This document shows, in pieces, positions 11,107-42,294 of a stretch of 64,000 nt of DNA. The translations under genes and the position numbers were made by a program. Position 1 is the stretch's first letter. Each line of letters opens with the position of its first letter. The notes below the pieces were generated by a model. It saw only the letters and a list, made by a program, of their open reading frames with translations. It did no database searches and was not told the DNA's origin. This DNA comes from Homarus americanus (taxonomy: Eukaryota; Arthropoda; Malacostraca; Decapoda; Nephropidae). The DNA lies in the NCBI RefSeq assembly GCF_018991925.1, contig NW_024720711.1:2104940-2168939 (forward strand), given 5' to 3'.

Positions 11107-12525
11107 GTACTTGAGAGTATTATCAGAGATGCAGCGATGGAACATCTACTACGAAACAACCTTGTAAAAGATTGCCAACACGGTTTTATGCCGGGGCGCT
11201 CTTGCTTGACACAATTGCTCAAGGTATTGGATATTTGGACCCATATTCTAGAACGGGGTGGTAATATCGAAAATATTTACCTAGATTTTGCCAAGGCTTT
11301 CGACAGTGTACCCCACGAAAGGCTGAAAATCAAACTGGAAGGGTACGGAATTCGGGGAAATGTCCTAGCGTGGATAGAAGACTTTCTACATGACCGCAAG
11401 CAATGTGTGGTGATTAATGGCACGAAATCGTCATCTGTACCTGTAACAAGTGGGGTACCACAGGGTAGTGTATTGGGCCCGCTGTTGTTTGTTTGTTTCA
11501 TAAATGATATGCCTGACGTTGTACACTCCTCCATACAAATGTTTGCCGATGACGCCAAGTTATTTCGGGAAATTAAGAACCAAGCGGACTGTGAAGAGCT
11601 GCAGAAGGACCTCTGTGGGCTCCAGGAATGGTCGAAGGAATGGCTGCTGAGATTCAATGTCACGAAGTGTAAGAGGATGCACCTGGGGCGTACCAACGGT
11701 AAGGAGGCGTACCATATGTCCCAACGGGATGAAGAAAATGTACTAGTTGAGACTGTGTGTGAGAAGGACCTAGGTGTGTATGTTGACAATGAGCTGAAGT
11801 TCTCGGGCCATTGTGAGAAGAAGGTAAATCAGGCAAATAAATTATTGGGTCTTATAAGAAGGTCGTTCAGATATCTAGACGGTCCGTCCCTCGTGACGAT
11901 CTTCAGGAGTGAAGTGCTTCCCCATCTGGAGTACTGTCACCCCATCTGGTCCCCGAGATATGCTAGGGACTGTCAGTTGGTTGAAAATGTTCAAAGGAGG
12001 GCCACCAAACTGGTGCCTGCACTTCGGCATCTCAGCTACCCTGAGAGATTGGAGCGCCTGAACTTGCCTAGCTTATACTACAGACGGGCAAGGGGGGACC
12101 TAGTTGAGGTTTATAAGCATCTCAGGGGGCACTACTCAGTTGAGTGTCCTTACTTGGAGCTGGCGGACGCTCGCCCCACAAGGGGTCACAGCTCAAGATT
12201 GAAGAAGCCGCAAGTCCGGAAAACCGTGAGGGCAAACTTTTTCGGAGTGAGGGTTGTAAACTCTTGGAACAATCTACCAGAGAGTGTTGTGACGGCACCG
12301 AGTGTGAGCTCTTTCAAGAGAAGACTTGACCAACACTGGAGCGGGTTCAGGTACATTCAGGAGCCGGTACATGCCCAGTATTTGCCAACAGTGCGTGACA
12401 GAGACGTGACCGATCGCCCGGGCGGCTAGCGAGCCGACCTTTTGGTGAAGAATATAAAGGAAAAGAGACGTGACCGATCGCCCAAGCGGCTAACAAGCCG
12501 ATCAGTGGCGAAGAGGATAAAAAAA
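11107..12525 (+). mobile_element. 5'-truncated CR1-like LINE, young-looking copy
   Basis: The insertion begins within the reverse transcriptase region ('gtacttgagagtattatcag' matches the corresponding site of the longer copy at 48.36 kb) and ends with a doubled 3' tail and a short A-run. The tail unit 'gagacgtgaccgatcgccc' occurs twice, at about 12404 and 12465, as it does in the long minus-strand copy. No clean target-site duplication is visible; about 8 bases of the minisatellite unit seem to be missing at the junction. The long open frame suggests recent insertion. Confidence 0.9.
11137..12429 (+). CDS. Reverse transcriptase C-terminal part (LINE ORF2 fragment)
   Basis: This 430-codon frame is uninterrupted. 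It corresponds to the last 430 residues of the 684-residue RT part at 47045-49099. Visible are the RT A motif (YLDFAKAFDSVP, about residue 47), GVPQGSVLGPLLF (about 106), the catalytic FADD (about 136-139), and the CR1-type C-terminal domain (LSYPERLERLNLPSLYYRRA, then RTRGHSSRLKKP). The endonuclease and the N-terminal RT part are missing, so it cannot be an autonomous element. The ATG at 11137 is just an internal methionine (MEHLLRNN), not a true start. No cellular role is implied. Confidence 0.85.
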   Translation: MEHLLRNNLVKDCQHGFMPGRSCLTQLLKVLDIWTHILERGGNIENIYLDFAKAFDSVPHERLKIKLEGYGIRGNVLAWIEDFLHDRKQCVVINGTKSSSVPVTSGVPQGSVLGPLLFVCFINDMPDVVHSSIQMFADDAKLFREIKNQADCEELQKDLCGLQEWSKEWLLRFNVTKCKRMHLGRTNGKEAYHMSQRDEENVLVETVCEKDLGVYVDNELKFSGHCEKKVNQANKLLGLIRRSFRYLDGPSLVTIFRSEVLPHLEYCHPIWSPRYARDCQLVENVQRRATKLVPALRHLSYPERLERLNLPSLYYRRARGDLVEVYKHLRGHYSVECPYLELADARPTRGHSSRLKKPQVRKTVRANFFGVRVVNSWNNLPESVVTAPSVSSFKRRLDQHWSGFRYIQEPVHAQYLPTVRDRDVTDRPGG

Positions 12526-12864
12526 AACACCAAACATCACCAAGGTACAGTGTTATGTTACTTTGGGGCTGCACCACAACACCAAACATATCACCAAGGT
12601 ACAGTGTTATGTTACTAGAGAGCTGCACCACAACACCAAACATATCACCACGGTACAGTGTTATGTTACTTTGGAGCTGCACCACAACACCAAACATATC
12701 ACCACGGTACAGTGTTATGTTACTATGAGCTGCACCACAACACCAAACATATCACCAAGGTACAGTGTTATGTTACTATGAGCTGCACCACAACACCAAA
12801 CATATCACCAAGGTGCAGTGTTATGTTACTATGGAGCTGTGCCACAACACCAAACACTATTGTA
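12526..12864. repeat. 54-bp minisatellite, right part
   Basis: About six units of roughly 53-54 bp (core 'gctgcaccacaacaccaaac', then 'atatcaccaaggtacagtg'). The repeat leaves several plus-strand frames open with HHNTKHIT-type translations, which are artefacts. Confidence 0.92.
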
Positions 12865-12991
12865 ACATGGATCATATACTAAATCCATTCACATCGATGG
12901 ATTGTAGAATAAATAAATGCAGGGGACACACTTCTCAGGACCAACTCATAACTAAGTTTAGGTGAGGTGAAGGTAGACTTAGCTCCCGTAT

Positions 12992-13094
12992 ATGACTTGT
13001 GTTGTGGGTAGCATACACAATGATCTTGTGTTGCAGGTAGAGTACATGATGATCTTGTGTTGCAGATAAAGTACATGTCTGTCTTGTGTTGCAG

Positions 13095-13106
<12 letters not shown>
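12992..13106 (+). promoter_or_regulatory. 29-bp tandem repeat carrying the Gclc 3' splice site
   Basis: The string 'cttgtgttg' starts at 12996, 13025, 13054 and 13083, exactly 29 bases apart. Units 2 to 4 contain 'cttgtgttgcag' followed by an exon-start-like sequence ('gtagagtacatgat', 'ataaagtacatgtc', 'atagagtacatgat'). The last one (AG at 13093-13094) is the acceptor that gives the conserved Gclc frame. The upstream copies (AG at 13035-13036 and 13064-13065) would hit a stop within about a dozen codons, so they look like decoy acceptors made by tandem duplication of the intron/exon junction. Confidence 0.75.
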
Positions 13107-32302
<19,196 letters not shown>

Positions 32303-32757
32303 TCACCCTTTACAACTTGTATTTTTCTGCATTGTCACCCGAGTTTAATGCCATGTTTCAGGCATCACATAGAATATGGACACAGCAGGTTTTAGCAAAT
32401 TAAGTAAATATCAATAGCAGTATAGCTTCACAGCCATCCTCCAGATGTAACTGCTGGAGGATGATGATAGCATACTCCTTATTAACCCATCTTTAGGTGG
32501 TTAGCCACATGTAACCAAAGGGTCATTCACTAAAGTGGTGAGTGCTGAAATTGGGACCAGAAAATGTCTTCAAACCCCAATATCTCAAGGTTTTACTGTA
32601 CCGGAGAAAATAATGTAAGCAGTCAGTATCTTGTTCGTCACTTGTCAAATACACAGAGCCAATTGACATGCAGAATCCTCATCAATTTAGTTGAAGTGTC
32701 CTAATCTCCTAAAAATTTCATAGTTGTATACAGTATATCCAAAAAGAATAGAATAAA
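32303..32757 (+). other. Probable Gclc 3' UTR
   Basis: Non-coding sequence after the Gclc stop. The first good AATAAA polyadenylation hexamer is at 32752-32757. The true 3' end cannot be fixed from sequence alone. Confidence 0.4.
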
Positions 32758-33890
32758 ACTGGAGGATTTTTGTACCAGTCCCTCTGGTAAATAGCAGTCT
32801 TAAACTGATCTTTGTGAACTTTATCAAATGCAAAATAGATATTAAAGATTTCATCTATCAAAGATTAGTTGTAGATTTTTTCTTATTTCATTCCATGTAC
32901 TTGGGCTCATGTTTGGATAGTTTGGTGTCAATGGTTTACTGTCACAACAAAACCTGAAGGTTTCATCTTTTAGTTTTGTAAGTCATTCCAAAATGAGGGG
33001 TCTGGCAGTACTGTATTGACCTTCAAAGAGTGCAATTTTTTTTGGTGAAATTTATCATATTGTGAATAGGTGAATTTTTTTTTTTTTTTTTTTTTTAAAT
33101 ATCACATTTTTCACTGAAACAAAATAAGGTGGAATGTTGCAGAAGGTGTTGGGTTTCCTCTTTTACTGAGTGCATGGCTTCATTTCTTCTTTTTTTTTTA
33201 AATGAAAGGAAAAATAAAAAAGGGTTTGTCAAATAACCCAAAGCATTTCTTTAAGACCTCTGTTCTTGCGAGTACTTCATGACAGTTTCCAGAAACACCT
33301 TACCACCAATGTAACACAGAGAGGTCCAGCAATTCATAAAATGGTTCACTCTCTATTGAAACTGGTGTTGATTTGCTTACGATCTATATCATTTCAAGCA
33401 AGAGTTTTGAGGCACAAAATGCAGGAGTTGAAACTTACTTTTCTGGCTTTTGGATACTAAGTGAGAGGCCCTTGATATTGCCTACCACTCAGCACCCCTG
33501 GCACAACCTGACATTACCAGTGAACTTGTATTGTTTAGCAGCAACAAAGACACATCAGTGAGGACAGTGTTGGTACTGCCTAACAGCTCCTCACCTAATG
33601 GAATCACAGTTCTGAACTTGTGATCTGATGGCTGTCTCATATGACTAGTGAAAGCATTCAGACACAAGAATCAAGTTTCTCTCACAAACTCACCACACTG
33701 CCATCATACATTAGGGAGTCATTGTATTATCCCTTTTTATTGTCACTAAAACCATCCTATCGACATCTTACTTCCAGGTAGACAAGATTAATGTGTTATT
33801 ATTATACTTTATTAATGGATAAACCTTAATTGTGAAGGCAGTTAGGGAGTCATTGTCATTATGCCCCTAACATTTTATTCCGCGGTCGTG
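32758..33890. other. Downstream of Gclc, no gene seen
   Basis: AT-rich with T-runs (33067-33096). No exon recognised. Confidence 0.45.
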
Positions 33891-33897
33891 AACCCCA

Positions 33898-34161
33898 TTG
33901 CTGGCAAGCCGCGCCATTTTTGGAAAACCTCCCGCCATCCTAAGAGGCGCGAAAATGCGAGGTCGCCCAGTCTTGACCACTTTACAGCCGGCCCAAGTCA
34001 GTGATAGTGATAATTATAGTGAGGATATGGACTTATATGAACTTTGGGGGTTTGACAAAGAGGCCCTGCAATGTGTGATACAAGTGATACAGGTGAGGGC
34101 CAATAATCTGCCCTCTGCCTACCGCCCTTGTGCCCAGCCATCTTTTCTACTAATGTGTTAA
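33898..34161 (+). other. Unrecognised open frame
   Basis: A short open frame in a locally GC-richer stretch. The middle (about residues 35-60) is acidic and regular, and is followed by 'acaggtgagg', which looks like a donor site at 34092. It may be an isolated exon or the start of a transposon protein. No domain recognised. Confidence 0.2.
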
Positions 34162-34668
34162 AAAACCTAATATTATTGATATTTCTCTTAATGTGCATGC
34201 CATCATAAAGTTAAGATAATATTTTTACTACAACATAGTTGTGTGTTCAAAAAGTGGAGTTTGGGGAGTAATCCCTATACGCGATTCCGGGTTACATTCT
34301 TATATATATCCTTTTTTTGTCAGTTAACCTTTCAGGGACGAGTTCCGTTTAACAAGTTGCGTGGCTGTAGAGGCCTGGAGCTGGTCCACAACACAACACA
34401 ACACAACAACACAAATGCAAGTTATGTCTTTTAGGTTGTATAAACATCAATGAGTTTTTGATGTAGAATCAAAGTAAATTTTTTCCTTGTGAACATCTCT
34501 AGTTTAGGACTGGCTGAAAGATGACAAAGTAAAGTAGCGAGTACCCACATTATCACGTTGTTTTTGGTTTATGAACTGCTCATGTTACATAAAATATATC
34601 TACAGTCGCAGGGACAGATCCAGGGAAGGGGGGTCCGGACTCCCCCTTTTCATCGGAAAATTCCAATA

Positions 34669-37264
34669 CAGTAAAGCCTCGAATAACGACGTTAATGTGT
34701 CCTCCAATATTGCAGTGCAAGGTGAATCGTGAATCATTAAAATAAAGCAATAATAATGAGATGCATTCCCAAGTGTGACCTTTAAATATCTTTTGTGTGG
34801 CTTTTTACCCTCTTCCCCCCTCCACCCCCCAAAAAACAATACAATTAATGAAAAGTGCAAACTATATTCTTTAAATAATGTTTCTGAATGCACCTTATAC
34901 AATATTAATGAATAATAATATGGTCACACAAGAGGAGATGGGACGCCATTGTTTTCATTTGTGTTTACAGCCAGGAGTCCGGGACAAAAGTTCTACACGA
35001 GAAAATGAAGAAAATAAGGCCCTGGTTGTAGCTGTAGTAAATTTAATGTAAAAAAATTAATATATATCTTTTAAGTAACATTATTTAATGTTAATAAATG
35101 GAACAATCGAAGTAGCTAACCACTAATGGCAAAAAAAAAAGAAAAAAAAAAAGAGATTGATTGGGAACGCCAACATATATGTGCGCATTTAAGGGTACCG
35201 CATCATTTATCTTAAGAATATGTACAAAAGATTCATTATTGTTTATTACTGAATATGTATTTGATTGAATTAATCTTTATATATGTGAAATGCACAATGC
35301 AATTTATTAATAATACGTAGAATATTAAAACTCACACACGAGGAGACAAGACGGCATTGTTTTCGTGAGTGACGATGGTTGTACATAAGAAACTGAAGAA
35401 AAGAAGACCCTGGTTGTAGCTGTAGTGAACTTAATTTTAAAAAAAAATTTAATACCGGTATGTATGTTTTAAGTAATGCTATTTAATGTTAATAAATGGA
35501 ACATTAGGAGTAGCTGACCACTAATGGTAAAGAAATAAGGCGAGACGATTGGGAATGCCAATGTATGAACAGTAAGTGCGTACATGTATCATCATTTCTC
35601 AACATATGAATATGAAAGCAACACTTATTTACTGTTTATATATATGTTTTGAATAATATTTACGAATGTAAAACTAAATTTCCATTCACCAATGGCGATA
35701 AAGTCTAAAACATGCCAATGAATATTGTGCAAGTTTTTACTCAGATGACGAAGTCATCAGGTTCAACTCTGGTTGAAGTTGATGTTGATGCTGCTTATGA
35801 TGCTGAATATGATGGTGTAGCTGAAGATGATGGTTTAGGCCTTCGAATAATAAAGTTCTCGAAAGAACCTTGCACAGCTGCTTTCTTTTCTCATTATACA
35901 TTTTTATGTAGAGGTCACTTGCATTTATTTAAATTTTAAGGCTTTGTTCTGTTAATGGATCCACTTAAGAAAATATGGTATTGCTTGCTCCATATATCCA
36001 CAGACCTCTATCATGTCGTGTATCATATCGTTTTATCACATCTAATTTCTTGGCTAAGCTTCACTTTCTATTAGCTTTTGAAACAACACTACCATCACTT
36101 GCTCTCTTGCTCATGTTGAATAGGGATGCAAAAATGCTGTAAGAAACCTGAGAAAGTTTTTCTCCAGTTCCTCTATTCCAGATGCATGAAAACAAAAGGC
36201 CCACCAAGCTCAGTGTTGTTTACCACTCATTAGCAAGGCAGCTTCTTTTCTGCAAGGCGCTCGTCAATTTTTTTACAGAATTTTTTTTTTTTTATAATAC
36301 AGTGGTCCCTCGGTTAATGAGCACAATTCGTTCTAGAAGGTTGCTCGTTAACCGAAACCATTGTTTCAATGGGTTTTTGGGGAATTGGTTCCACGTCACT
36401 GAAAATTGCCTAAGATCAACAAAAAAGGCAGTAAAGTACACTTACTTTGAGGTGTGTATGTAGAAGGCTCCTGAATGATGATGATGATGGGAATTAAAAT
36501 GGGGGTGGAGGAGAAGGGAGAAGAGAAGGCATTGGGGTGGAAGAGAAGTCACCCCATGGTGCCATTTCACCCATAAAATTTTAGTTCTTTTGGTGTAATT
36601 CAAGATTATTTTCATTAAAGCAACACTGCACTGCATTATATATTGTCAATATGTAAAATAAATTTCAAATTGACCAATAATTTGCTTGGAAACACAGAAA
36701 AAAGCGTAAGTTGAAGAGAGTCTCGAGCAAGATGTTACCTCCATTGAAAAAAGACAGAGACTGACGCCTGTATGGTGTGTTGACAGGCTGTTTGGTGCGC
36801 AAAAAACTAGCTTCCTATACTTCAATTATGTTCAATAATTGTTAAAATGACTAAAAAATCAATATAAAACTTTTAAAATTATTGAATAGTACAAACTTCT
36901 TGATATTTACTAAAATAGTAAGGAATTTAAGCCCTAGAACCGATTACTGTATTGCCGAACTAATACTACAGCTGGTGGACTGCCAAATGCAAGCGAAAAC
37001 ATGTGGAGGGGTGCTCGTTAAAAACTCGTTAATCGAGGGATTGCTCGTTAACCGAAGTTAAGAATCTTATGGAAGGTAATTCGTAAACCGAAATCCTGTT
37101 AACCGAGGGATCACTGTATCGGGATTTAGTTATTATTGATATGAAAATGTAAATTTTTTTATTTTTATTATATTTTGGATGTAAACTGAATCGGGTCCTA
37201 AATTATCTCGGGTTTCAAATGCAAAAAGTGTTTGGAGGAATCGTTGTTATCCGAGGCTTTACTG
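34669..37264. mobile_element. Tigger-like element (middle layer)
   Basis: The ends 'cagtaaagcctcgaataacg' and (complement at 37264) 'cagtaaagcctcggataaca' are flanked by TA (34667-34668 and 37265-37266). The interior at 34930-35700 is an approximately 400-bp direct repeat. In reverse orientation it matches the repeat inside the Tigger-like element at 23476-24938, so the two elements are related. It contains another element at 36300-37116. Confidence 0.8.
36300..37116. mobile_element. Tigger-like element (inner layer)
   Basis: The ends 'cagtggtccctcggttaatg' and the inverted 'aaccgagggatcactg' are flanked by TA (36298-36299 and 37117-37118). The subterminal sequences repeat 'gctcgttaaccgaa'. 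No transposase frame. It sits inside the 34669-37264 element. Confidence 0.85.
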
Positions 37265-37654
37265 TACTTTTCTTTAATGTAGTATATTGTACTCAGGCAT
37301 TTTTATATAGTAAAAAGTAATTCCTATTGACCTCAGAATAACTCCGAGTACCAAGTGCACAGGGCCTCAAAATGCCCATGATATTGGTCAGATTTAAAAA
37401 AAAATCTGCTGGGCTTACAGAGCCTCCCAAACCCTCCAGGTGGGTGGGCTTGCTGTGCTCACCAAGTTCTCTCACCCACACCCTCTGGGACCCCCCTTTG
37501 ATATTCCTGGATCTGCCCCTGTTAGTGTTCTTATTACAGTATTAGTTAATACTCCTGTATAATATTGGAAATATAATAATTATAGTTATATAATAATTAT
37601 TGATACTTCTCTATTGTTTCTAGTTGATGATCACTGCTGTAAACAAGTAGCAAA

Positions 37655-37755
37655 TACCACCATCATCACACATCACCACCTGACAACACCATCTGACACC
37701 ACCACACACCATCATCATCACACACCACCGCCATCTCACACAACCACCAACAGGG
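37655..37755. repeat. CAC/CAT-rich low-complexity tract
   Basis: Irregular 'caccaccatcatcacacacc'-type sequence about 140 bp to the right of the nested transposon block. Confidence 0.75.
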
Positions 37756-38068
37756 TCAGAGTTACATGAATACTGCAGCATCTCACATTAGTATTGTTTC
37801 ACTTTACATTAATTCTTTTGTTTATGGTCACTTACGGCTTGTGGTGTTTTATGATTATTAAGTCATTTAATACAAACATTTTAATTACTGTATCATACAG
37901 TACTATTAGTCAAGTTGTAAAATTTTTGTGACTAAAATTGTTTTTTTCTAATACAGTGCAGGTAATTTGAAAATACGTACGTACTTTTATTATAAAACTA
38001 TAAATAAAGCACAAAGTTACTTAAGAATTACTATACAGATTGTGAGATTATACACCATAGGTGAACTA

Positions 38069-38439
38069 CAGTAATATCTCCATTAGCAGGAGTCCCTCTT
38101 AGCTGGAATTCTCCAATAGCCGGAATTGAAATTTGCTCAAAATTTTTCCGGGAAATTGTGGGTTTGGGAAAAATTTTCTGAGGGGTGCATTTTTGGGAAA
38201 ATTATGAGAAAATTTTCCCGGTACCCCTGTACCCGGAAAAATTCCGGGTATGGATGATTTTTCAGGGTTTGAGAGATGAAATAATGCGTCATTTTGGATA
38301 ATTCCGAGAAAATTACGGAACCTGGAAAGTTTCCAGGGGTGGGGGATTTGTGGGGGTTTGAGAGTCGTCTCATTACCCAGAATCTCTCATTCCTGGAAGT
38401 GCTCTGCACCAATTGCTCTGGTTAATGGAGATATTACTT
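38069..38439. mobile_element. TA-type MITE
   Basis: The left end 'cagtaatatctccattagc' has an inverted partner, 'ggttaatggagatattact', at the right with its last base changed. The body contains many 'aaaattttcc' and 'gggtttgagag' motifs that fold against each other. It has a TA on the left; the right border is degraded. Confidence 0.7.
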
Positions 38440-38764
38440 ATAAACATTAATTGAATGAATTCCTGAACGTAACCCCAGTAAATAAAACTGTAACGGACAG
38501 TTATACTTATGAGACATATGTTGACAGTCTTTCTTGTTTCAAAGCAGTAATATACACAGTATTATGTGACGTATTTTAAAGAAAGTTACCATAACTTATA
38601 ATTTTTCATGAATAAATCTCACATCATTTTGTAATTCCCTCTTTCCCCCAAATTACAATGCATAGTTGATAAAATCACCATAATTAAGAAATACTGTACA
38701 TTATTCTGGGAGTTATGTTTTGTTTGCTTCTTAATTCTATTTTTATAACTACAGTATAAGCTAT

Positions 38765-38960
38765 TGGGGGTGTGTTAACCAAGTTGATGAAATGCTTTCC
38801 TCTTGTCCTATTGGGTCGCTGGTTCGATCCCGGGGCACCCCCAGTCCACCCAGCTGTAAATGGGTACCTAATTTTATAGTTGAGTAAGTGAAGGCAGTTG
38901 AGTGCAATGCCAGCCACACAACCTTCTTGTGTGCTGAAGGCTTAGTGTACTGTATCCACA
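38765..38960 (+). mobile_element. tRNA-derived SINE-like element
   Basis: A perfect B-box-like 'ggttcgatccc' at 38821 is followed by 'cccagtccacccagctgtaa' and 'atgggtacct', a layout seen in tRNA-derived SINEs. The A box is not clear and no tRNA cloverleaf can be completed, so it is not a functional tRNA gene. Confidence 0.55.
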
Positions 38961-39419
38961 CTATCCATTACAGGCCAATCAGATCCTTTATATTTTTCAG
39001 TATTAAACTTGACCACTGTAAAATTGTGTAAAATTAGAAGGCCTGAATATTATACTGGTAGTCAGTAAGTATTTTTGTTGTTTGATTGCAGCATTTATAT
39101 TACATCTAGAATGTAAACAGACTGCTGGTGTGTGTTGGTGCTTTGCCCAGTGGAAATTATAAAATGATGGATAAATTTATTGATGATAAAATGAGGAGGG
39201 AATTTTGTTACCCAAATTACAGAGAAATGACAAATATTCTTCCCAGGATAATACATTATCATCAGCTGCTTTTTCTAAGTACAGTGTTCAGTAATGTAAT
39301 AATGATTACAGCAGGTAATTTTGTAAGGAAATCCACTGTGAGACACTAAACTGCTCATGTGTATTGTGTTCCGTTGCATCCAAAGTGGTCACCAGGAATC
39401 AACTATCAGAAAAGTAATC

Positions 39420-39493
39420 AGAGACGTGACCGATCGCCCAAGCGGCTAACGAGCCGATCAGTGGTGAAGAGGATAAAAGTAAAATAAAATTTT
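39420..39493 (+). mobile_element. Solo 3' tail of the CR1-like LINE
   Basis: The segments 'gagacgtgaccgatcgccca' and 'gtgaagaggataaaagtaaa' are the family's 3' end. The insertion is almost completely 5'-truncated. Confidence 0.85.
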
Positions 39494-41742
39494 TCTCAAG
39501 AACACTATTTATCAAATGTAATAACATAAAATTTTGAGCATTTTGTGTGAAGGTCCTCCAGTTTACCATCAAGCCTAAATTCAGATTCATAAACTGGTAC
39601 AGTATAGTAGTACTATACTGTACCATATTTCTACAATAAAGAAGACCTACCAAAGTCGCCCTTAATATTTACGTACATAAAACCCTTTTTGTTATACTGT
39701 AGTACAGTTCAATTGAAGCCTTTAGCTACCTAAAACTATTATCAGGAAATGACTTGTTGAACCGTCTTAGTTAAGATTCTCCCTGACCTCTTTTACGAGT
39801 ATTATTAACATGTAACGCACCAAGTACAGTCATGTGAAACCCGAGATGTTTTGTAAACATCCAAAAGTTTTCTTGACACACAACTTCCTCTTTCCAGTCT
39901 TAAGTTCTTATATAACCTCACAGGTCACTCGTGTAAGACCTGTAGGACGAAGATAATGAATTTGAGGATAATGTACCATTGTATAGCCAAATGGGGTGAG
40001 TAAAGGGACTGGTTTTCCTCCTCAAGTGTGCTTATATGTAGGCAGGAACTGACGTTCAGTCCACTTTTAATGCCACAGGTCATTGAAATTACTTACTTGA
40101 GTTTGTCTGAGACTTGTAACTTAGGACTTGACTACCCTCACTGGTCGAGACAGTTACTGGATATGGAGTCAAGACCTGTGACAACATAGTGAGTAGCTAC
40201 TATGTACCACCAACATTGTTCGCTTGCATGATGTGTCCTACTGTTAAACAATACCAACCAACCCACTGTACATGTCAGAGGTGTTAATTGGTCTTGTCTT
40301 CTCAGCCACAAAAATAGAATTTGTATTTGAATCCATCCTTCATTATTGTTACCTTTATTATCCAACTGGTCCTGAGACTAAGTATGTGCATGTCTGTCCA
40401 AGACTCTATCAACCCACTCAAGTATAACAAAAAAAATAAAGGAAAACATTTCTTGAAGTTCAAGAAGAATTTGATTAAAGTTTAATATTTACAAGTGCCA
40501 TTATAAGACAAACAAGGGAAAATATGTTTAGTACTGACAATAATGTAAGTTAGTTGTGTTAACTAGCTTAAATTTCCTGTGTTAAGGAATTAATGAGCAT
40601 AATAATTACTTTCATTGTATATATTCACTTACAAAACCACACCAAAAGTAGTTAAGTAGTTATGTCATGAGAGAAGTCTTAATTAGACAAATCACAAATC
40701 TATTACCTGTATAAGTAAATATATCTTCACAGAAGTTATATAAAGAAACAAAACTTAATGTAAAGTCCAAAATGTTAATGGAAAGTGGATGTTTAAAATA
40801 CTGGTTACAAAACAATGCAATTAATTACAGCTGTTGCACTATGCAGGAAATTAGTGATCACAGCTCCAGCTTGTGTTGTGACACTGCTGGAGGTAAGAAG
40901 ACAAGAGAAGTTAGGCCTGAAAACTTTTACCATGACAATTTCTTGTACGTACTTTAACAGTAAACTATTATGACAACATTTCTCAGGAGAGATAATCAAA
41001 GCCTTAAAAAGTGGTAAAATAAAATACTCAAAGTTGACTCTCTCTGGTTAACTCCTTACAATTGATCAGTGGCTTCTCTCATCTCTTCAAAGATTTTGTT
41101 CTTTTGTTTAAATCTGAATTGTGCACGTGTGGAGTGATGCCGTCCAGACCCAAGATGTAAACAAAGACTCGTGCTTTTATGACATCAGTGCAATTACAAT
41201 ATATCCAAATAAAAGTTACTATCCACTGTACATTGTTTAACTTAATTTACTCGCCAGCGGGCAACCAAGATGAATTTTTTCCGGCCAGATTGACTTGTAT
41301 GACTAGGCAAGTGTAAGTTTTGACCCCTGATGTAAGATCTTCATGAAGAATTTAATAAGGTCTTGTTAACTGAGTTGTAACTATATATTCTCAAAACTAT
41401 CTGATGAAATAATTTCCATTTTTCTTAAGCCATGTGAAAGGACACGTACAGTACATCTTTTTAATTTGAATTAAATGAAAAAACAAAATTCGAACATTAT
41501 ATTATTTATTAAAATATTGAGTTTAGGGAGATACTGAAAGATTTGTTTGTGTTAGGTTAAGATCTTGTTAGTTTCTTGTTTTATTTTGTGACATTTAGTG
41601 ATGACCTTCCTGGCACGGCCTTAGATGAGGTGTTGTCACCTTACAATAGAAGTGATGGATACTGTATTAGCTGTATCATGTCCTAGCTTGTGTTAGCTTA
41701 TATGTCTGATGAGTGAGGCAAATTACATGACTAATTCTTATA
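39494..41742. other. No gene seen
   Basis: AT-rich intergenic sequence. No recognised exon, RNA gene or repeat. Confidence 0.45.
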
Positions 41743-41958
41743 CAGGTACACCACCGATTTTCCGGGAACTGATGGTCCGGCACCTCATTTATTCCAGACA
41801 AAATTATGAGAGGCCACTTAACTTCCCTCCCTCCCTCCCAGCCTGGGTGAAAGTAGTTTTAGGCTTATAGTTTTATCTTATAAAATATATCTGACTAGAC
41901 TTAGCAGAATATAAATTACATTGCTGGAATCCGTGTAAAATAGGGATTAATTCGAGTA

Positions 41959-42294
41959 CAGGTGCTCCTTTACTTACGAACGAGTTACGTTCCTGAGGCT
42001 TGTTTGTAAGTCCAATTGTTTGTAAGTCCAACTTTACTCTTGTAGATACCAAACATATTGTAACAAAATTAAAAGATTATGGATATTTAGTACAGCTATA
42101 CCCTTTAATACAGCCTTAAAACCTGGCTCTCACTTCTCCTTTTAGGTAATGTTTGTTCTATCTGGAATTTTTTTTCAAAATAATCCAGTCTCATCCACAT
42201 TAAACACCTGTTCTGGCAGGTAACTCCCCTCAGTGATGATGTTTGTATCTCTGAAAGTTTGTAAGTTGAACGTTCTTGGGTAGAGGAGCACCTG
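41959..42294 (-). mobile_element. Tigger-like deletion derivative
   Basis: The 336-bp element has ends 'caggtgctcctttacttacg' and (complement) 'caggtgctcctctacccaag' with TA on both sides. It retains a transposase scrap (42178-42240). It is nested in the 41743-42562 element. Confidence 0.88.
42178..42240 (-). pseudogene. Transposase fragment, Tigger/pogo type
   Basis: Twenty-one codons read EGSYLPEQVFNVDETGLF at their end. Here NVDETGLF is the first catalytic Asp block of the DDE domain in Tigger/Jerky-like transposases. Nothing else of the domain remains. Confidence 0.8.

Larger units (their letters stand above)
34609..37521. mobile_element. MITE interrupted by nested transposons (outer layer)
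   Basis: The outer ends are 'cagggacagatccaggg' at 34609 and the inverted 'ccctggatctgcccctg'-like sequence at 37505-37521. A solo homologue at 45680-45992 has the same body without the insertion. The joined left (34609-34668) and right (37267-37521) parts here equal that solo copy, which shows this element existed first and was then split. The ends resemble hAT-type inverted repeats, but the family is not certain. Confidence 0.75.

Noticed and set aside
12563..12965. Open frames with repeated HHNTKHIT peptides
   Set aside because: Translations of the 54-bp tandem repeat, not a repeat protein.
35712..35939. Acidic Asp/Val-rich open frame
   Set aside because: Lies inside the 34669-37264 DNA transposon, has low-complexity composition and no domain.
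38821..38831. Functional tRNA gene suggested by a B-box
   Set aside because: No A box and no cloverleaf can be drawn; the layout fits a tRNA-derived SINE.
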